Below, in pieces: positions 1-11,276 of a stretch of 64,000 bases of DNA. Numbering within the stretch: position 1 is the first letter of the stretch; each line of letters starts with the position of its first letter. A program made the position numbers and the translations under genes. The stretch is from Otis tarda (taxonomy: Eukaryota; Chordata; Aves; Otidiformes; Otididae). Location of the stretch: the NCBI GenBank assembly GCA_026413225.1, contig CM048552.1, positions 26,897,001 through 26,961,000 on the forward strand, written 5' to 3'. Under the pieces are notes generated by a model that saw only the letters and a program-made list of their open reading frames with translations, did not search any database and had not been told where the DNA came from.

Positions 1-707
1 GTGAATTTTATTTACTAGGATTAAGGTACTTTATAATAAAACCAATTAATATGTGTGAGGTTAGATACGGTAATTGCACCTGGAGCTGAATGCACTATAA
101 ACACTGCAATGACTGTACAAGTACAACCCTGCAAATAAACCTTGCTTTCCACATGCTAACAAAGAATTCTGTTGAGTCTTCCACAGTAATTCCTTCCTAT
201 CTAATCCAGATGTCAGTTGTGGCATACAGAGGTCAAGAAAGTGGACTAAGTCACTATACCATTTTAGACAAATTGTCCATTCTAATACTATTGAGAGAAT
301 TGCATATATTATTTTTAATACAAAACATACACATACAGAAAAATATTGATTCATATTCTAAATCATTAATGGCTTTTCATATTTGAAAATATTAATTAAA
401 TCTAATATGCTATAAATTTTTAAGTAGCTTAAATAGCCCTGTCTATTTTATAGATTTTACAATTACCGAAACAGTTGCCAATAGCAACAGATCTCATTTA
501 AAACTATAACAACTTCCTTATAAGCATTAAGAAACTAAATTCAATTGAAATCCCAATAAAAAGTCTTGAATCTTTCACATATCTTCTAGTGTGGTAATTA
601 TTACACTTTTTCCCATACACTCAGAACTATGACATAAATTACAAATTCTGAAATAAATGTATAGGTACGCAACTTTTCATTCATAAAGTGAACACATACG
701 TCTGAAG
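1..707. other. AT-rich unique sequence, no gene seen
   Basis: I see no recognisable exon, repeat or RNA gene here. The open frames at 61-386 overlap on opposite strands, lack any recognisable domain and look like chance. The last about 55 bases (654-707) resemble the sequence that lies beside another CR1 at 29896-29947 (see findings). Confidence 0.5.
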
Positions 708-1735
708 ATCATAGAATCATACAATGGTTTGGGTTGGAAGGGACCTAGGTAATCTAGTCCAACCCCCGTGCAGTGCACAGGGTCACCATCAACTAAATCA
801 TGTTGCTCAGAGCCCCATCCAGCCTGGCGTTAAATGTCTCCAGGGATGGGACATCAACCATCTCTCTGGGCAACCTGTTTCAGTGTTTCACCACCCTCAC
901 TGCAAAAAAAAAAAAAAATGTTTTCCTTATAGCTAGTCTAAATCTACACCCTTTTAGTATAAAACCATTACCCCTTGTCCTGTCACAACAGGCCCTACTA
1001 AAGAGTTTCTCCCCATCTTTCTTACAAACCTCCTTTAAGTACTGAAAGATTCCTATAAGGTGTCCCCAGAGCCTCCTTTTCTCCAGGCTGAACAGCCTCA
1101 CCTCTCTCAGCCTGTCTTCACAGGGGAGGTGCTCCAGGCCTCTGATCATGTTTGTGGCCTCCTCTGGACTCAGTCTAACAGGTCCATGTCTTTCCTGTGC
1201 TGAGGACTCCAGAACTGGATGCAGTACTCCAGGTGGGGTCTCACAAAAGTGGAGTAGAGGGGAAGAATCACCTCTCTTGACCTGTTGACCATGCTTCTTT
1301 TGATGCAGCCCAGGACACGATTGTCCTTCTGGGCTGTGAGCACACATTGACAGCTCATATCCAGCTTTTCATTCACCAGTATCCCCAAGTCTTTCTCGTC
1401 AGGGCTGCACTCAATTCCTTCATACCCCAGCCTGTATTGATACAGGGGATTGCCCCAACTCATTTGCAGGACCTTGCACTTGGTCTTATTGAATCTCATT
1501 ATGTTCACTTAGGCCCACTTGTCAAGCTTGTCCATGTCCCTCTGGATGGCATGCCATCCCTCAGATGTATCAACCACACCACTCAGCTTATTATCATCTG
1601 CAAACTTGCTGAGGATGCACTCAACCTCACTGTCTGTGTCATTGATGAAGATCAGTTAAACCATACTGATCCCATTATGGACCCTTGAAGGACACCACCA
1701 ACCTCCATCTGGATATTGAGCCTTTGACCTCATTT
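708..1735 (-). mobile_element. CR1 LINE, 5'-truncated, 3' end intact
   Basis: Non-LTR retrotransposon copy read on the minus strand. The 3' end lies at the left (ATCATAGAATCAT, the reverse of the CR1 tail), followed by the conserved CR1 3' UTR and the C-terminal part of ORF2. The copy ends around 1735, shortly upstream of the reverse-transcriptase FADD motif, so most of ORF2 and all of ORF1 are missing, as is typical of incomplete target-primed reverse transcription. A run of 15 A at about 903-917, inside the 3' region, looks like slippage on this copy. Flanking target duplications are not obvious. Family assignment is secure; the right boundary is uncertain by tens of bases. Confidence 0.93.
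880..1735 (-). pseudogene. CR1 ORF2 C-terminal remnant
   Basis: Translated on the minus strand, this keeps the end of the CR1 reverse-transcriptase domain and the C-terminal region in two overlapping frames: about 1170-1508 (112 codons) and 880-1347 (155 codons). The frames must be joined by a frameshift. Between about 1560 and 1620 the FADD catalytic motif (motif C) can still be read. Downstream are the conserved 'DKLDKW' region, the segment ending 'HLEYC' and the 'LFSLEKRR' block. There is no N-terminal endonuclease and no motif A or B. It cannot encode a working enzyme. Confidence 0.85.
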
Positions 1736-4700
1736 GCTATGTTCATCTAGAAATAGGCATTTTGCAGGAATGTATATTGCTAGTAAAATAAGTGTGTAAA
1801 GGGCAAAAGGAATTTCATTAATGCTTCATTCTACGCTGAAACATGGAGGAAATTAAAGAACTTTGATAAGAAGTCAGAATTTTGGCCAAACTCAATGTCT
1901 TGCTTATCTCCTCGTGTTTCAGGAATCCACACTTGCCTTCTTTACCAAGGAGTAAAGATGGGGAAGAAGGTAAACTTGCTATTGTAGCACTAAGAGAGGA
2001 CAGCTCCTGTCTATATTCTGCTAAGAAGGGTTCTGCTGAGAGTAGCTGTTCACAGACCCCACTGGACTGCCAGTCTAGTTGGAGTATCCAGCATAGAGAT
2101 CTTGCTTTTTCCTTCTTTTCCCAGGCCCACTTCCAACTGTGCTCTGGCAATACTGAAGACTGTAGAGGGCAATGCAATAAAACCACCTATAGGGACTGTA
2201 AATTTTCTCTCTCCTGGGTAATGGTCACTTTGACTGCTTTGCTGCCATCATAAAAAAGCCACAGTGAGGCTGGAACTGAGCACCTTGCTCTTTGCAATGC
2301 CTTGTTTCCTGCAAATTCTGGCATATCATTTACTGCTTTCATTAACCTTCTCTGAAATTCTAGTATTAAATCTTTTGAAGTGATCCTACGAATGTGGGAC
2401 TCAGCACCTGCCCAGCTCATAGCATTGCTTCATATCACAGGATTATGGTATTTATATGCCATTTTTCAATTCCTGCAATTCATCCAAGCAAATTGTTTGC
2501 TGCAATACACCAAAAAGCTATTTTTATTAAACAACAACCGCTTAGACTCTTCTTAAGAGGGGTCAAAGTTCAATGTTAAGGCCATGCATTGCATTTTGAG
2601 TAGAAAGAGAACCCTTAACACCTGACAACGAAATTAAGGGGCCTTTTTCTCTCAGGAGCACTCAAACAGTCATTGAATCAGGACATCAGAGCCTTTGAAA
2701 ATGCACAAGAAATTCAGACAATTTTTTGCAAGTATGCATTAGCTTACATTTAATCAAATTGAATTCTGTCTGCCCTCATGCACTACCTACATTAAGCACA
2801 TTTGAAAAATTAATTCAGAGTCCTTTCTCTTGCATATCCTTTCAGAGTGGGAAAAAATGACATGAGAATGTGAAGACAATGGGAGACATTTAAAATGAAA
2901 CTGAAGAAAATGCGGCAAAGTACAGCAGTTTGACATGTGAAAAGGCCCTCATTAGAAAAGGGACTGAGCCTGGCTGACTGCAGCTAACTAGCAGATCCTG
3001 GTTTTTGCTTGCAGGAACATAGCTATGGCCACACTCATTCAGATCAGCAGGCCATACAGCCCCGTTTACTGACACTAGCACTACCTGCCATTCCCGAACC
3101 ATGGGCAGAAAACACTCCAGACACCATCTATGGAAAAGCCCTCTCACCTCAAAGGTTCCCTTTACTATACAGTGTTAGAAAATGGCTCATGCTTTAAATC
3201 AAATGGATTTCTGTTCCTTCCATTGTACTTTCTTTTTTTTTTCTGTTTTATTTTGGTTTAGATATTTCACTTTAATATCTCTCTTCTTACCTCAACTGAC
3301 CATAGAAAAGTCTTTGCCTTTTTCAAATCCTCCTGAGGTCATGGGGTCTGATTCACAAAAGTGAATCCGAAATGCTCAAAAGACACTCAACTGTTTAATT
3401 TAGATATTAGAACTCACCCCCATGGCTGCTGCTTGAGCATTCAAGATGAGTTTTTTTGTGTTAACAAGAAAATACCCTAAGAAACTGCAGATCCCTTATA
3501 CCAGAGCACACCCAGGATGCTTGTGTATTGCTAGATATACTAGGATGTCTCACAGACAGTCTATGCATTTTCTGTGTCTCTGTAAGGTAGATTGGAGGCA
3601 GATAGTGGCATAACACACCTTATGTAAAGCTGTTCTCTGGAGATCATACTTCCAGAGGACTGTAAACAAAAAACAGTGGGGATTTACTACATAATCTCCA
3701 TGTTCCTTTTACAAATCCTTTTGGAACAGATCTGCATTTTCAAACAGCTGACTGCTTCATTAACTGTCACTCTTACTCTTGCTGATATTGGGGGTAATGA
3801 GTTTTGCAGGCTAATTATATGCTGTGGAAAATCATGATTTTTTTACTTTCCCGTCATTCAGTTTTACTCAGTATCCTTTTTTATTTGTATAGTAAGAAGA
3901 GGGGGAGAGGAGTTAATAAAGTATCTTTTCTGTACCTTTAACTGTTTCCTGTGTTATCACTCACTCCTCTTTAAAGATATTCCTAAATATTCCTGCATGT
4001 TCTGCTTCATTGTGCTTGCCCACCTTGCACCACACAGTCAATTAAAAATACACTGCCAAGGGCTGTTTAGCTGATGTGGAGCTGTTTGTCACATGCTTCC
4101 TGGATTGCCAGGAATCTGTTTCTGGGCCCTTCGTTGGGCTACCGGTATATTTTGGCAAACAAAGGCTGTTTACTTGGTTTTAAAGAAAGGAAAAACTTCC
4201 CTTTCTTTAAGTTTCCTCTACCTTTATGTCAGAATCATGGTGCAGAGAATTGAACAAATGACTCATGCTGGAGAATACTGATTTTTCACAACTTCAGCTA
4301 GAGCCATGTTTTACAACTTTCTCATTTAAATTATGAATTAAAATTAATAAATTATGAGAAAATTGGCCTTCTGTGATATGACATGCAAACCTATGCAGAA
4401 TAGTGCCCCAAGTTTTTTAAACTGCTTTTTAATCCCATCAATCAAAACTATGCAATAGCAAGTAGATAAGGGCTGGATTTTCACAGCTTCTTAGACTCCC
4501 AGAGGCCGTGCAAGATTATTTTGTCTTCAAGAAGTATTCGCTGCTCATGCCTCTACTTATATACTGCTCTCCCTCACCAGTATTAGACAAATGCAGATGA
4601 GGTGGGAATGCAAAGCAGTGGGTGCAATGCCTCTGTTCTGCACCAGTCCTACTGCTATTCATACTTCATTAGTGAAACACATTAAAGCTGTCTGGGAACA

Positions 4701-7700
4701 ATCCCATCTTCTACAGGGTCAGAGCTGCACTAGGGTCTATGATATCCGTCCTTGCTGCACACAGGATTTGTTCAGAAAAGAATCTGGGCAATAAAATGGC
4801 CTAGAGCTTTCACTGCTGTAAATTTGTCTGCCTCCATTGAAATTAATGCACCTGTGGAAATTTATATTTGGTGAGGGACTGGTATATACCATTTCTGGGC
4901 ATGATTCTCTTTTGCCTGTAACTAGTGCTTCTAGTTACAGCTAGGTAAAGTAAATAAAAACACTTGGTTGTGCTTTATGCCTGCTATTTTCAATTACTGC
5001 TTATCCTTTCATTCTGCAGCTAGCAGACTGTGAAAAAGTTTCAGTCCTGTATGTATATCATGTGATTACTAGGCTTTTTAGGGCAGAGTGGTTTCAATAA
5101 CCTCTTACTGTTACAGGTCTAAGTGACTGTAAACAACTTTCTATCTTGTATGAATAAACCTATACCTTCCAAAGATAAGTAAGCTATATTCTTATATTAG
5201 ATTCCACATATAATATAACCAGACTGATCGAACAGATTAGATAAAAATCTAAACTAATACTTACTGTGTAATAGAATAGATTAATAGCGACTCTGAAGTC
5301 CAAATTTAAATAGTTATATTGATAAATTAATAGAACCGTGTTTGTTTAGATACTCTGCCATTGATATGCAAAAGCTTCTGATCTACAACTGAACAACAAT
5401 ATTGAACAAAAAGTGTGATTCAAAGGAAAAAAAAAGATGTTTGTTTCAGAGGGATATTCTTTCTTCTTAGGATAAGAAAGGTCAGATCTAGCCTTTTGAA
5501 CTAAGACATAAGGCTGTAAAAATTAGACTGAAAATCACTAGGTATAGTAAAAATAGTAAATACTGTACTGCAGCAACTTTCATGAGAAGTGGGAAACACC
5601 AAAGTTACTTCATGAATTTTGCAGGTTATCTCCAATCCCAGGACTGAAATTTTTTGACACTGGTGAGGTGATATGTTCAATGAGGAATGTGTTCAATGAT
5701 AATGCATTTTTATATACTTATATATACTTGACACTTATGTGTCAAGGCAGATATGGCTGTTCCTTCTCGTAACTGCATTCTTTTCTTTAGCAATGATTCT
5801 GCCTTGTCCATTGTGTCTGGCAATTTTTTCTTCCTGTGGAAGAGTCTCAGACTTCCAAGGAGCATTATTGAATTATTATTGCAGTCCTAAAGATATTTTA
5901 GTAATATATGTAATGAATTTTGCATGAAAAAGAACCCATTTAAATGTCTTAATATAGTCATTGGATACCATTAGGTCTCCAAAATGGTTATATTTATCTG
6001 TACTGATGCCATTTTTAAAAGTCTCTCTCTGGTAGCAGGTTATTTAGTGAGTCTGTAATATAGAAGTCTTTTAGAACACGAAGCTCTCCCTTTTCCCTTT
6101 TCCTTCCCCTGCTGAAGAAATAACAAGAAGCCTCTTATGAATATCTCGCAGGTCAAAAAGAAATGATAGAAGGAGAAACTCATCTTCAGCATGGCCTAAG
6201 GAATCCCGAGGAGTGGGAAACTTTCAGGGCCACATCCTTTTTGGATCTCCATTTTGACATAATGTAATCTTGTCTTTTCAGCATGGACTTGAAAGTTGAT
6301 ATAAAGAAACCTTGTAACCTGTTCTGAGTTAAAATGACAAATTCTATTAACCCAAGGAAGGGGAAATGAAAAAAAAAAATTAAAAGGTTTCAACTTTGTT
6401 TCTGTGGTCTGTTATAATAAAAATACAGTAGTCCCAGCATGTCAAAGGCTACCAATTACAAAATATCAGCCTTGGGGACTTGGTTAATGAAGAAGGGAAA
6501 CCGAAGTAGTGATGGGATCAAATAGAAGAGCAGGTGAGCCTCTTTACATTATACTGCTCGTGTATTTACATACCTCTAGCTGAACTGTCTTCAACTGCTA
6601 TTTAAATGCATGCACAGGTTTACTTTCTTGTATCCCTGTGTCACTAGATACAGGGATAGGCTTAAAGCTCATCAATAAAGGAGAGTTTGCAAAACAACAA
6701 TTCTCTGGCATCCTGTCACTGCTAGGTATCAAAGAGCTGAAATACTGGTTTATTTTCATAACTCGAAGAATGTATTGGGGATGACTTGATAGTGAAGGTG
6801 TGATTAAGAATCTGTGTGACGTGAAAACAGCACAACAGATTCTTGGTGGTACCTAAATGTTGAAATCAGGGCTTTGATACTCTGCATATCTTAAGAATTC
6901 TAACAAGAGTGTTATTGGACATGCTCCTTTGAAATTGATAACACTTTTGCAAAAGTTTTCCTTCCCATAATCTAACCAAGAATGCAATTTCCTTGGAAAT
7001 GCTATGGCTGTAGGCTTGAGCTTAATTTAGCTCTAAATACAACTATTGTTTGAAAATCTCGTTTTGGTGAGTATAAAGATAAGCCTGTAAGGTAGCTGTC
7101 ATAAGAGACCCAAATATTCTAATTCTTGAAGTCAAGAAGCAGTTCCAGCTCAAGAATTACAGATGACAATAAGTATTCTCTAAATAATTAGCTATTATTA
7201 CCTGTCTTGCTAGAGTAAAGTCCCAACAAAGGATGCAGATAATATTCTCTTTTCCAAGGTTTGGGGCTTTTTTAGTCACTGAATTCTCCTTGTGAATTTA
7301 AGTGTAGAGCTCGGTTTGTGGAATTGGTTACTTCAGTCAAAGATCTAATTTCAAAATCAGATTTTTGCTCCAAGCCAGGTGTTTTCCAGTCTTGATAAAT
7401 TATCGTGAACAATAACATTAATGAAACCAGCTGCTGGAAAGCTATGGAAATTAATCTCTTCAGGCTCAATGACAGAAGATGTTGGCACATAGTTCATGCA
7501 AAACAATGTAGACAGAAATTTTGAAATATAATCATTTTGGGGATTGATCCTTTAATTAACTCTTGACTGAAATGAAGATAATCACTAAGTCTGCTTTATT
7601 TCTAATCTTTCAAGAAATTGATCTTGCCAGCTGTATGTTATCTGTGTACCAGCTGTCCCATTTTTAAGAACAATACACAAAAGTTTAATTTCCAATTTGC

Positions 7701-10126
7701 TGATTAAATCTAAGGATTGATCTCAGGACATTTTACTGGTTTTTGTTTCTTTTTGAGCCATCTTTAAGATCTCAGTTCAAGGGAGCAGGCTAGCATGTGG
7801 TCAAACTCCTTAAAGATGTCTAAGTACTAAACCTGGGTAGCCTGGCCACTGTAATGACAGATATGGACTAGAGTAGGATATTAGCTCTCATCTGGAGAAC
7901 ATAAGAAGACCTACAGTATTCCAAAAAAAACAGTTAAAAAAGCCATAAACACGAAGAGGTCCTCACTAGCAGAGTAGCTATGAGTGAGAAGTTTAAAGTC
8001 TCATGTTGTACTTTTCTCATGGACTTTTATGTTTTATTTTTAATAGTGGACTTTTTTTATAGTTCAGGAAAATAATTTTCTCTACCTGAGAACTTGGAAA
8101 AAACCCCCACATTTCTAGTTTCAACAGATGCTCTTCTTTAAAGAAGAGAATAAACTCAAGCTCTTTTCTTGCAACTATCTTTTCAAACTTGTGTTTACAT
8201 CTTTTACTAATATACTTCAGTCCTTAGACTGTTAAATACTGGAGGTGAGGACCCACTCAGTCTCTCTGATTGAAGCTGTTTCACATTGCATACAAACGTT
8301 ACAGATCTTTGCTTTGGAAAGACAGAGAAAATACACCTAAGAGCCAGACATCTACCTTTGATCGAGATTTCCTGGTCAGACATTAAAATGCATCCCACAT
8401 CATTTAAAGCCCATTTTAGCTCAGCTTACCATTTCTGTAGCCTTGCTGATGTCCAGGCAGGATAATGAGATCCACTGTTCATCAGACTCTGGATGCTATG
8501 AAACTTGCTACAGTATTCAATCTAGCTCTGTCAAGAGATCCCTCAAAGAGGGAATTTACCTCTTCCATTAGGAAGCAAAATTCCCAATTTTGACATTTAA
8601 TTGAGATAGGGCTTATAGTTTAGATCATCTAAAATGGTAAATACTCTGGAATTGTTTAACTCCTAATAGATTAATGAGGGAGTGTATAAAAAGAACAGTA
8701 ATACATGCATTAGCAGTTAATCTTGGGGTGAGGGGAGACTTATTCTGTAATAGTGTGGCTTAAAAATATAGTTTTTAAATGTAATTTTTGTTCATAATTA
8801 GTTACTTCTAGCAACTGTGAATAAACTAATTTCTGTTCAATTTCAAATATTTTTCTGCTGGACTAGTATGTATCACATCATAACCAATCTTACTGATTTT
8901 CAGACTCCACAGTGATATCTATATATAACAAAGGAGTTACCTCCCACTAGAAGATAAGACTCTACTGTAGTTATATTTACCATTACATTATAGATGCAGT
9001 TTCTCATCCTTGAAGAAGAGACTAGGACTGTCATATCTATAAGAAAGTTAAATTAAACAGTAGTATTTCAGCAAAACATCCTAAAACAGAAAAACAATAC
9101 AAACGGGGATCCTAAATCTGAACAAACACTAAGGAGAAATCTCAGGTAAAATGAAAAAAAAAGATACATTCACCTTATTTTCAGTATTAATAAAGTTCAA
9201 AAAAGACAGAAAAGCATAGACAAACAATTCCCAGAAGATACTGAAAAATCAAATTGTGTCACTGCTGAAGAGAACAAAAAAAAAAAAAAACCTGACCAGC
9301 ACAAAGCAGTTGCCTAAACCTATGTACAAAATAGACAACAATATATCTTGTAAGCCCTAAAGTAAGTATAACACTCATCCTAAAAGCCACCTCTCTGCTT
9401 ATTTTTTAGCCCTTTTCAGCATACACTCTCAAAAAATTAGTTTTTCTCCAACAGTTTTCCTATTTTTTCCTAAAATCTATTTATATTTGTTAGTTTTTCT
9501 GCTGCTGGTGGTGATTTATTCCATCTGTCAATTATGTTGAATAAAGAAATTATGTTTAAACCCATTAATAAAGAGTATTTCCTTAGTTTAAAAAACATTA
9601 ATCATTCAATATTAGGTCCAACAGCCCTGTCCCCTGCCTGCTCTATCCATTTTGTTATCCTACCTGTAGTCTGTCATGTACTTAGAAGTGAATTTAATTT
9701 AAGTTTTTGTTCTTTTGTAGAAATTACTTAAATCTTCCTAAAATTTTAAATAAAGTTAAAATTAATGCCTTGAAAACCTCAGCCCCCTGGAAAACTATGG
9801 GAATAGGAAGTATAAATTTAAACGTAGATTTGGGGTCAATACTGTTTTTAAATGTTTATTTTGCACTTGTGTTACAACAGTGGCATCATGACACAAAGTG
9901 ATAGGGAAGCAGGCTGAATGCATTAGCAGGCTCTTCTGCGAGGGCAGTTCTTCTGTTCTTGTCTAATAAATCTGAAGCCTTAGTCATCATTTCATCACAA
10001 AAAGTGCTCTGTCTTCCTCCCATCAGTGATACAAAGTGGAGAAGCTTGGACTTGACTGGTGCTCATTCTGAAGGAAAGTCAATGCTTCCATTTGCTTGCT
10101 GTAAGATTAACTGATACTATAAAGAA
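1736..10126. other. 8.4 kb of AT-rich unique sequence, no gene seen
   Basis: No exon, RNA gene, LTR or CR1 copy was recognised on either strand. Open frames of 60-123 codons occur (for example 1882-2253 and 1818-2186, opposite strands of the same DNA). None shows a domain, codon bias or convincing splice context. Short homopolymers are present, such as a 15-A run at about 9276-9290. Old decayed repeats or conserved non-coding elements could be present but cannot be told by eye. Confidence 0.5.
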
Positions 10127-10175
10127 AAAGAAGGAAGGAAGGAAGGAATTAAGGAAGTAAGGAATTAAGGAAGAA
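10127..10175 (+). repeat. AAGG-type simple repeat, imperfect
   Basis: Four to five uninterrupted GGAA units, then spaced units interrupted by ATT. The repeat runs directly into the GGAAGAAATTC start of the CR1 fragment that follows, so it probably grew from the CR1 5' junction. Confidence 0.85.
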
Positions 10176-10381
10176 ATTCTTCACCGTGAAGGTGGTGAGG
10201 CACTGGAACAGGTTGTCCAGAGAAGTTGTGGATGCCCCATCCCTGGAAGTGTTCAAGGCCAGGTTGGATGGGGCTTTGGGTGACCTCATCTAGTGCAAGG
10301 TATTCCTCTCAATGGAAGAGGGGTTGGAACTAGATGATCTTTAAGGTCCCTTACAACACAAAACATTCTATGATTCTATGA
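10166..10381 (+). mobile_element. CR1 LINE 3' end fragment (about 215 bp)
   Basis: Severely 5'-truncated CR1 on the plus strand. It contains only the last codons of ORF2 (the region reading 'HWNRL' in intact copies, here with a Cys-to-Arg type change around 'RHWNRLSREVV') and the 3' UTR. It ends in the canonical tail ATTCTATGATTCTATGA at 10365-10381. The 5' end merges with the AAGG repeat. Confidence 0.93.
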
Positions 10382-10810
10382 AATGGATTAATAAATAGAC
10401 TACTATTACAGTACATTATTCTTATATAATGTTTTTAAACCAAGAAGAGTCCAATGTGCTTTCCTGACTGTACAGAGCAGTCACTCAATTCTGAAATACA
10501 GATGTCTCACATGTAAAATTCAGCAGCTATCTTGTACATGAAGCAGCAAACAAGAGCTCTTTATGAAAGCCAAAATGGCTTCTTAAATTTAAAATAGAAT
10601 TGGAAGTTAGATGTGCATAAGCAGATTCTTTGTATCTCACAAGCATCTTCTGAGAAAATATTTCTGAGACTTACGTGGTTTTTGTGGTCTAAACCCAGCC
10701 AGCAACTAAGTACCACACAGCTGCTCACTCCCTCTACTCCACCCTGGTGAGATGGGGAAGAGAATCAGAAGGTTAAAAGTATGAAAACTTGTGAGTTGAG
10801 ATAAAAACAG

Positions 10811-10816
10811 TTTAAT
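10811..10816 (-). promoter_or_regulatory. ATTAAA polyadenylation signal of group B LTR
   Basis: Reads ATTAAA on the minus strand, immediately downstream (sense) of the ATT array and about 130 bp from the LTR 3' end. The position fits the R region end of a retroviral LTR. Confidence 0.6.
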
Positions 10817-10823
10817 GATTGAA

Positions 10824-10826
<3 letters not shown>

Positions 10827-10860
<34 letters not shown>
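10827..10860. repeat. (AAT)n microsatellite inside LTR
   Basis: About eleven AAT/ATA units. Arrays at the same place are a usual property of this LTR group, so the repeat belongs to the LTR. The all-Ile and all-Tyr runs in the overlapping minus-strand frames are artefacts of it. Confidence 0.95.
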
Positions 10861-10862
<2 letters not shown>

Positions 10863-10997
10863 TTGTAATGAAAAGGAAAACAACAAAAAGAGACATAAGC
10901 AAAACCAAATAAACGAAGTGGTGGAACCACTTGCCAGCTGCCAACCGATGCCCAGTTAGTACCCAAGCAGAAATCACCGCAGGCCAACTCCTTCCAG

Positions 10998-11004
10998 TTT
11001 ATAT
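10998..11004 (-). promoter_or_regulatory. TATA-like box of group B LTR
   Basis: Minus-strand ATATAAA about 270 bp from the LTR 5' end and about 180 bp before the polyadenylation signal. The spacing is that of a retroviral LTR promoter. Confidence 0.6.
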
Positions 11005-11276
11005 GTTCAACTTGATGTCATATGGTATGGAATATCCCTTTGGCCAGTTTGGGTCAGCTGTCCTGGCTATATCCCCTCCCAGCTCCTCTTATACCTCCAG
11101 CCTTCCTGCTCACAGGACATGAGAAGCTGAAAAGTCCTTGACTTAATGTAAGCGCTACTTGTCAACAACTAAACCATCAGTGTGTTATCAACATTATTCT
11201 CACCCTAAATCCAAAACACAGCACTATACTAGCTACTAGGAAGAAAATTAACTCTATCTCATCCAAAACTAGGACA

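Larger units (their letters stand above)
10683..11276 (-). mobile_element. Solo ERV LTR, group B, full length (594 bp)
   Basis: Endogenous retrovirus long terminal repeat on the minus strand. In sense orientation it starts TGTCCTAGTTTTGG and ends GGTTTAGACCACA, giving the TG...CA ends expected of an LTR. It carries a TATA-like box (10998-11004), an ATTAAA polyadenylation signal (10811-10816) and, downstream of that signal's upstream edge, an ATT trinucleotide array. I recognise the layout as a common neognath bird ERV LTR, probably ERVL-like; I cannot name the Repbase entry. No internal gag, pol or env lies on either side, so it is a solo LTR. Flanks (GTTTT and ATGTT) do not form a clean duplication, probably through mutation. 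Confidence 0.88.

Noticed and set aside
10706-10987. Minus-strand frames of 93 and 70 codons with Tyr/Ile runs
   Set aside because: They lie in the group B LTR; the runs come from its ATT array.
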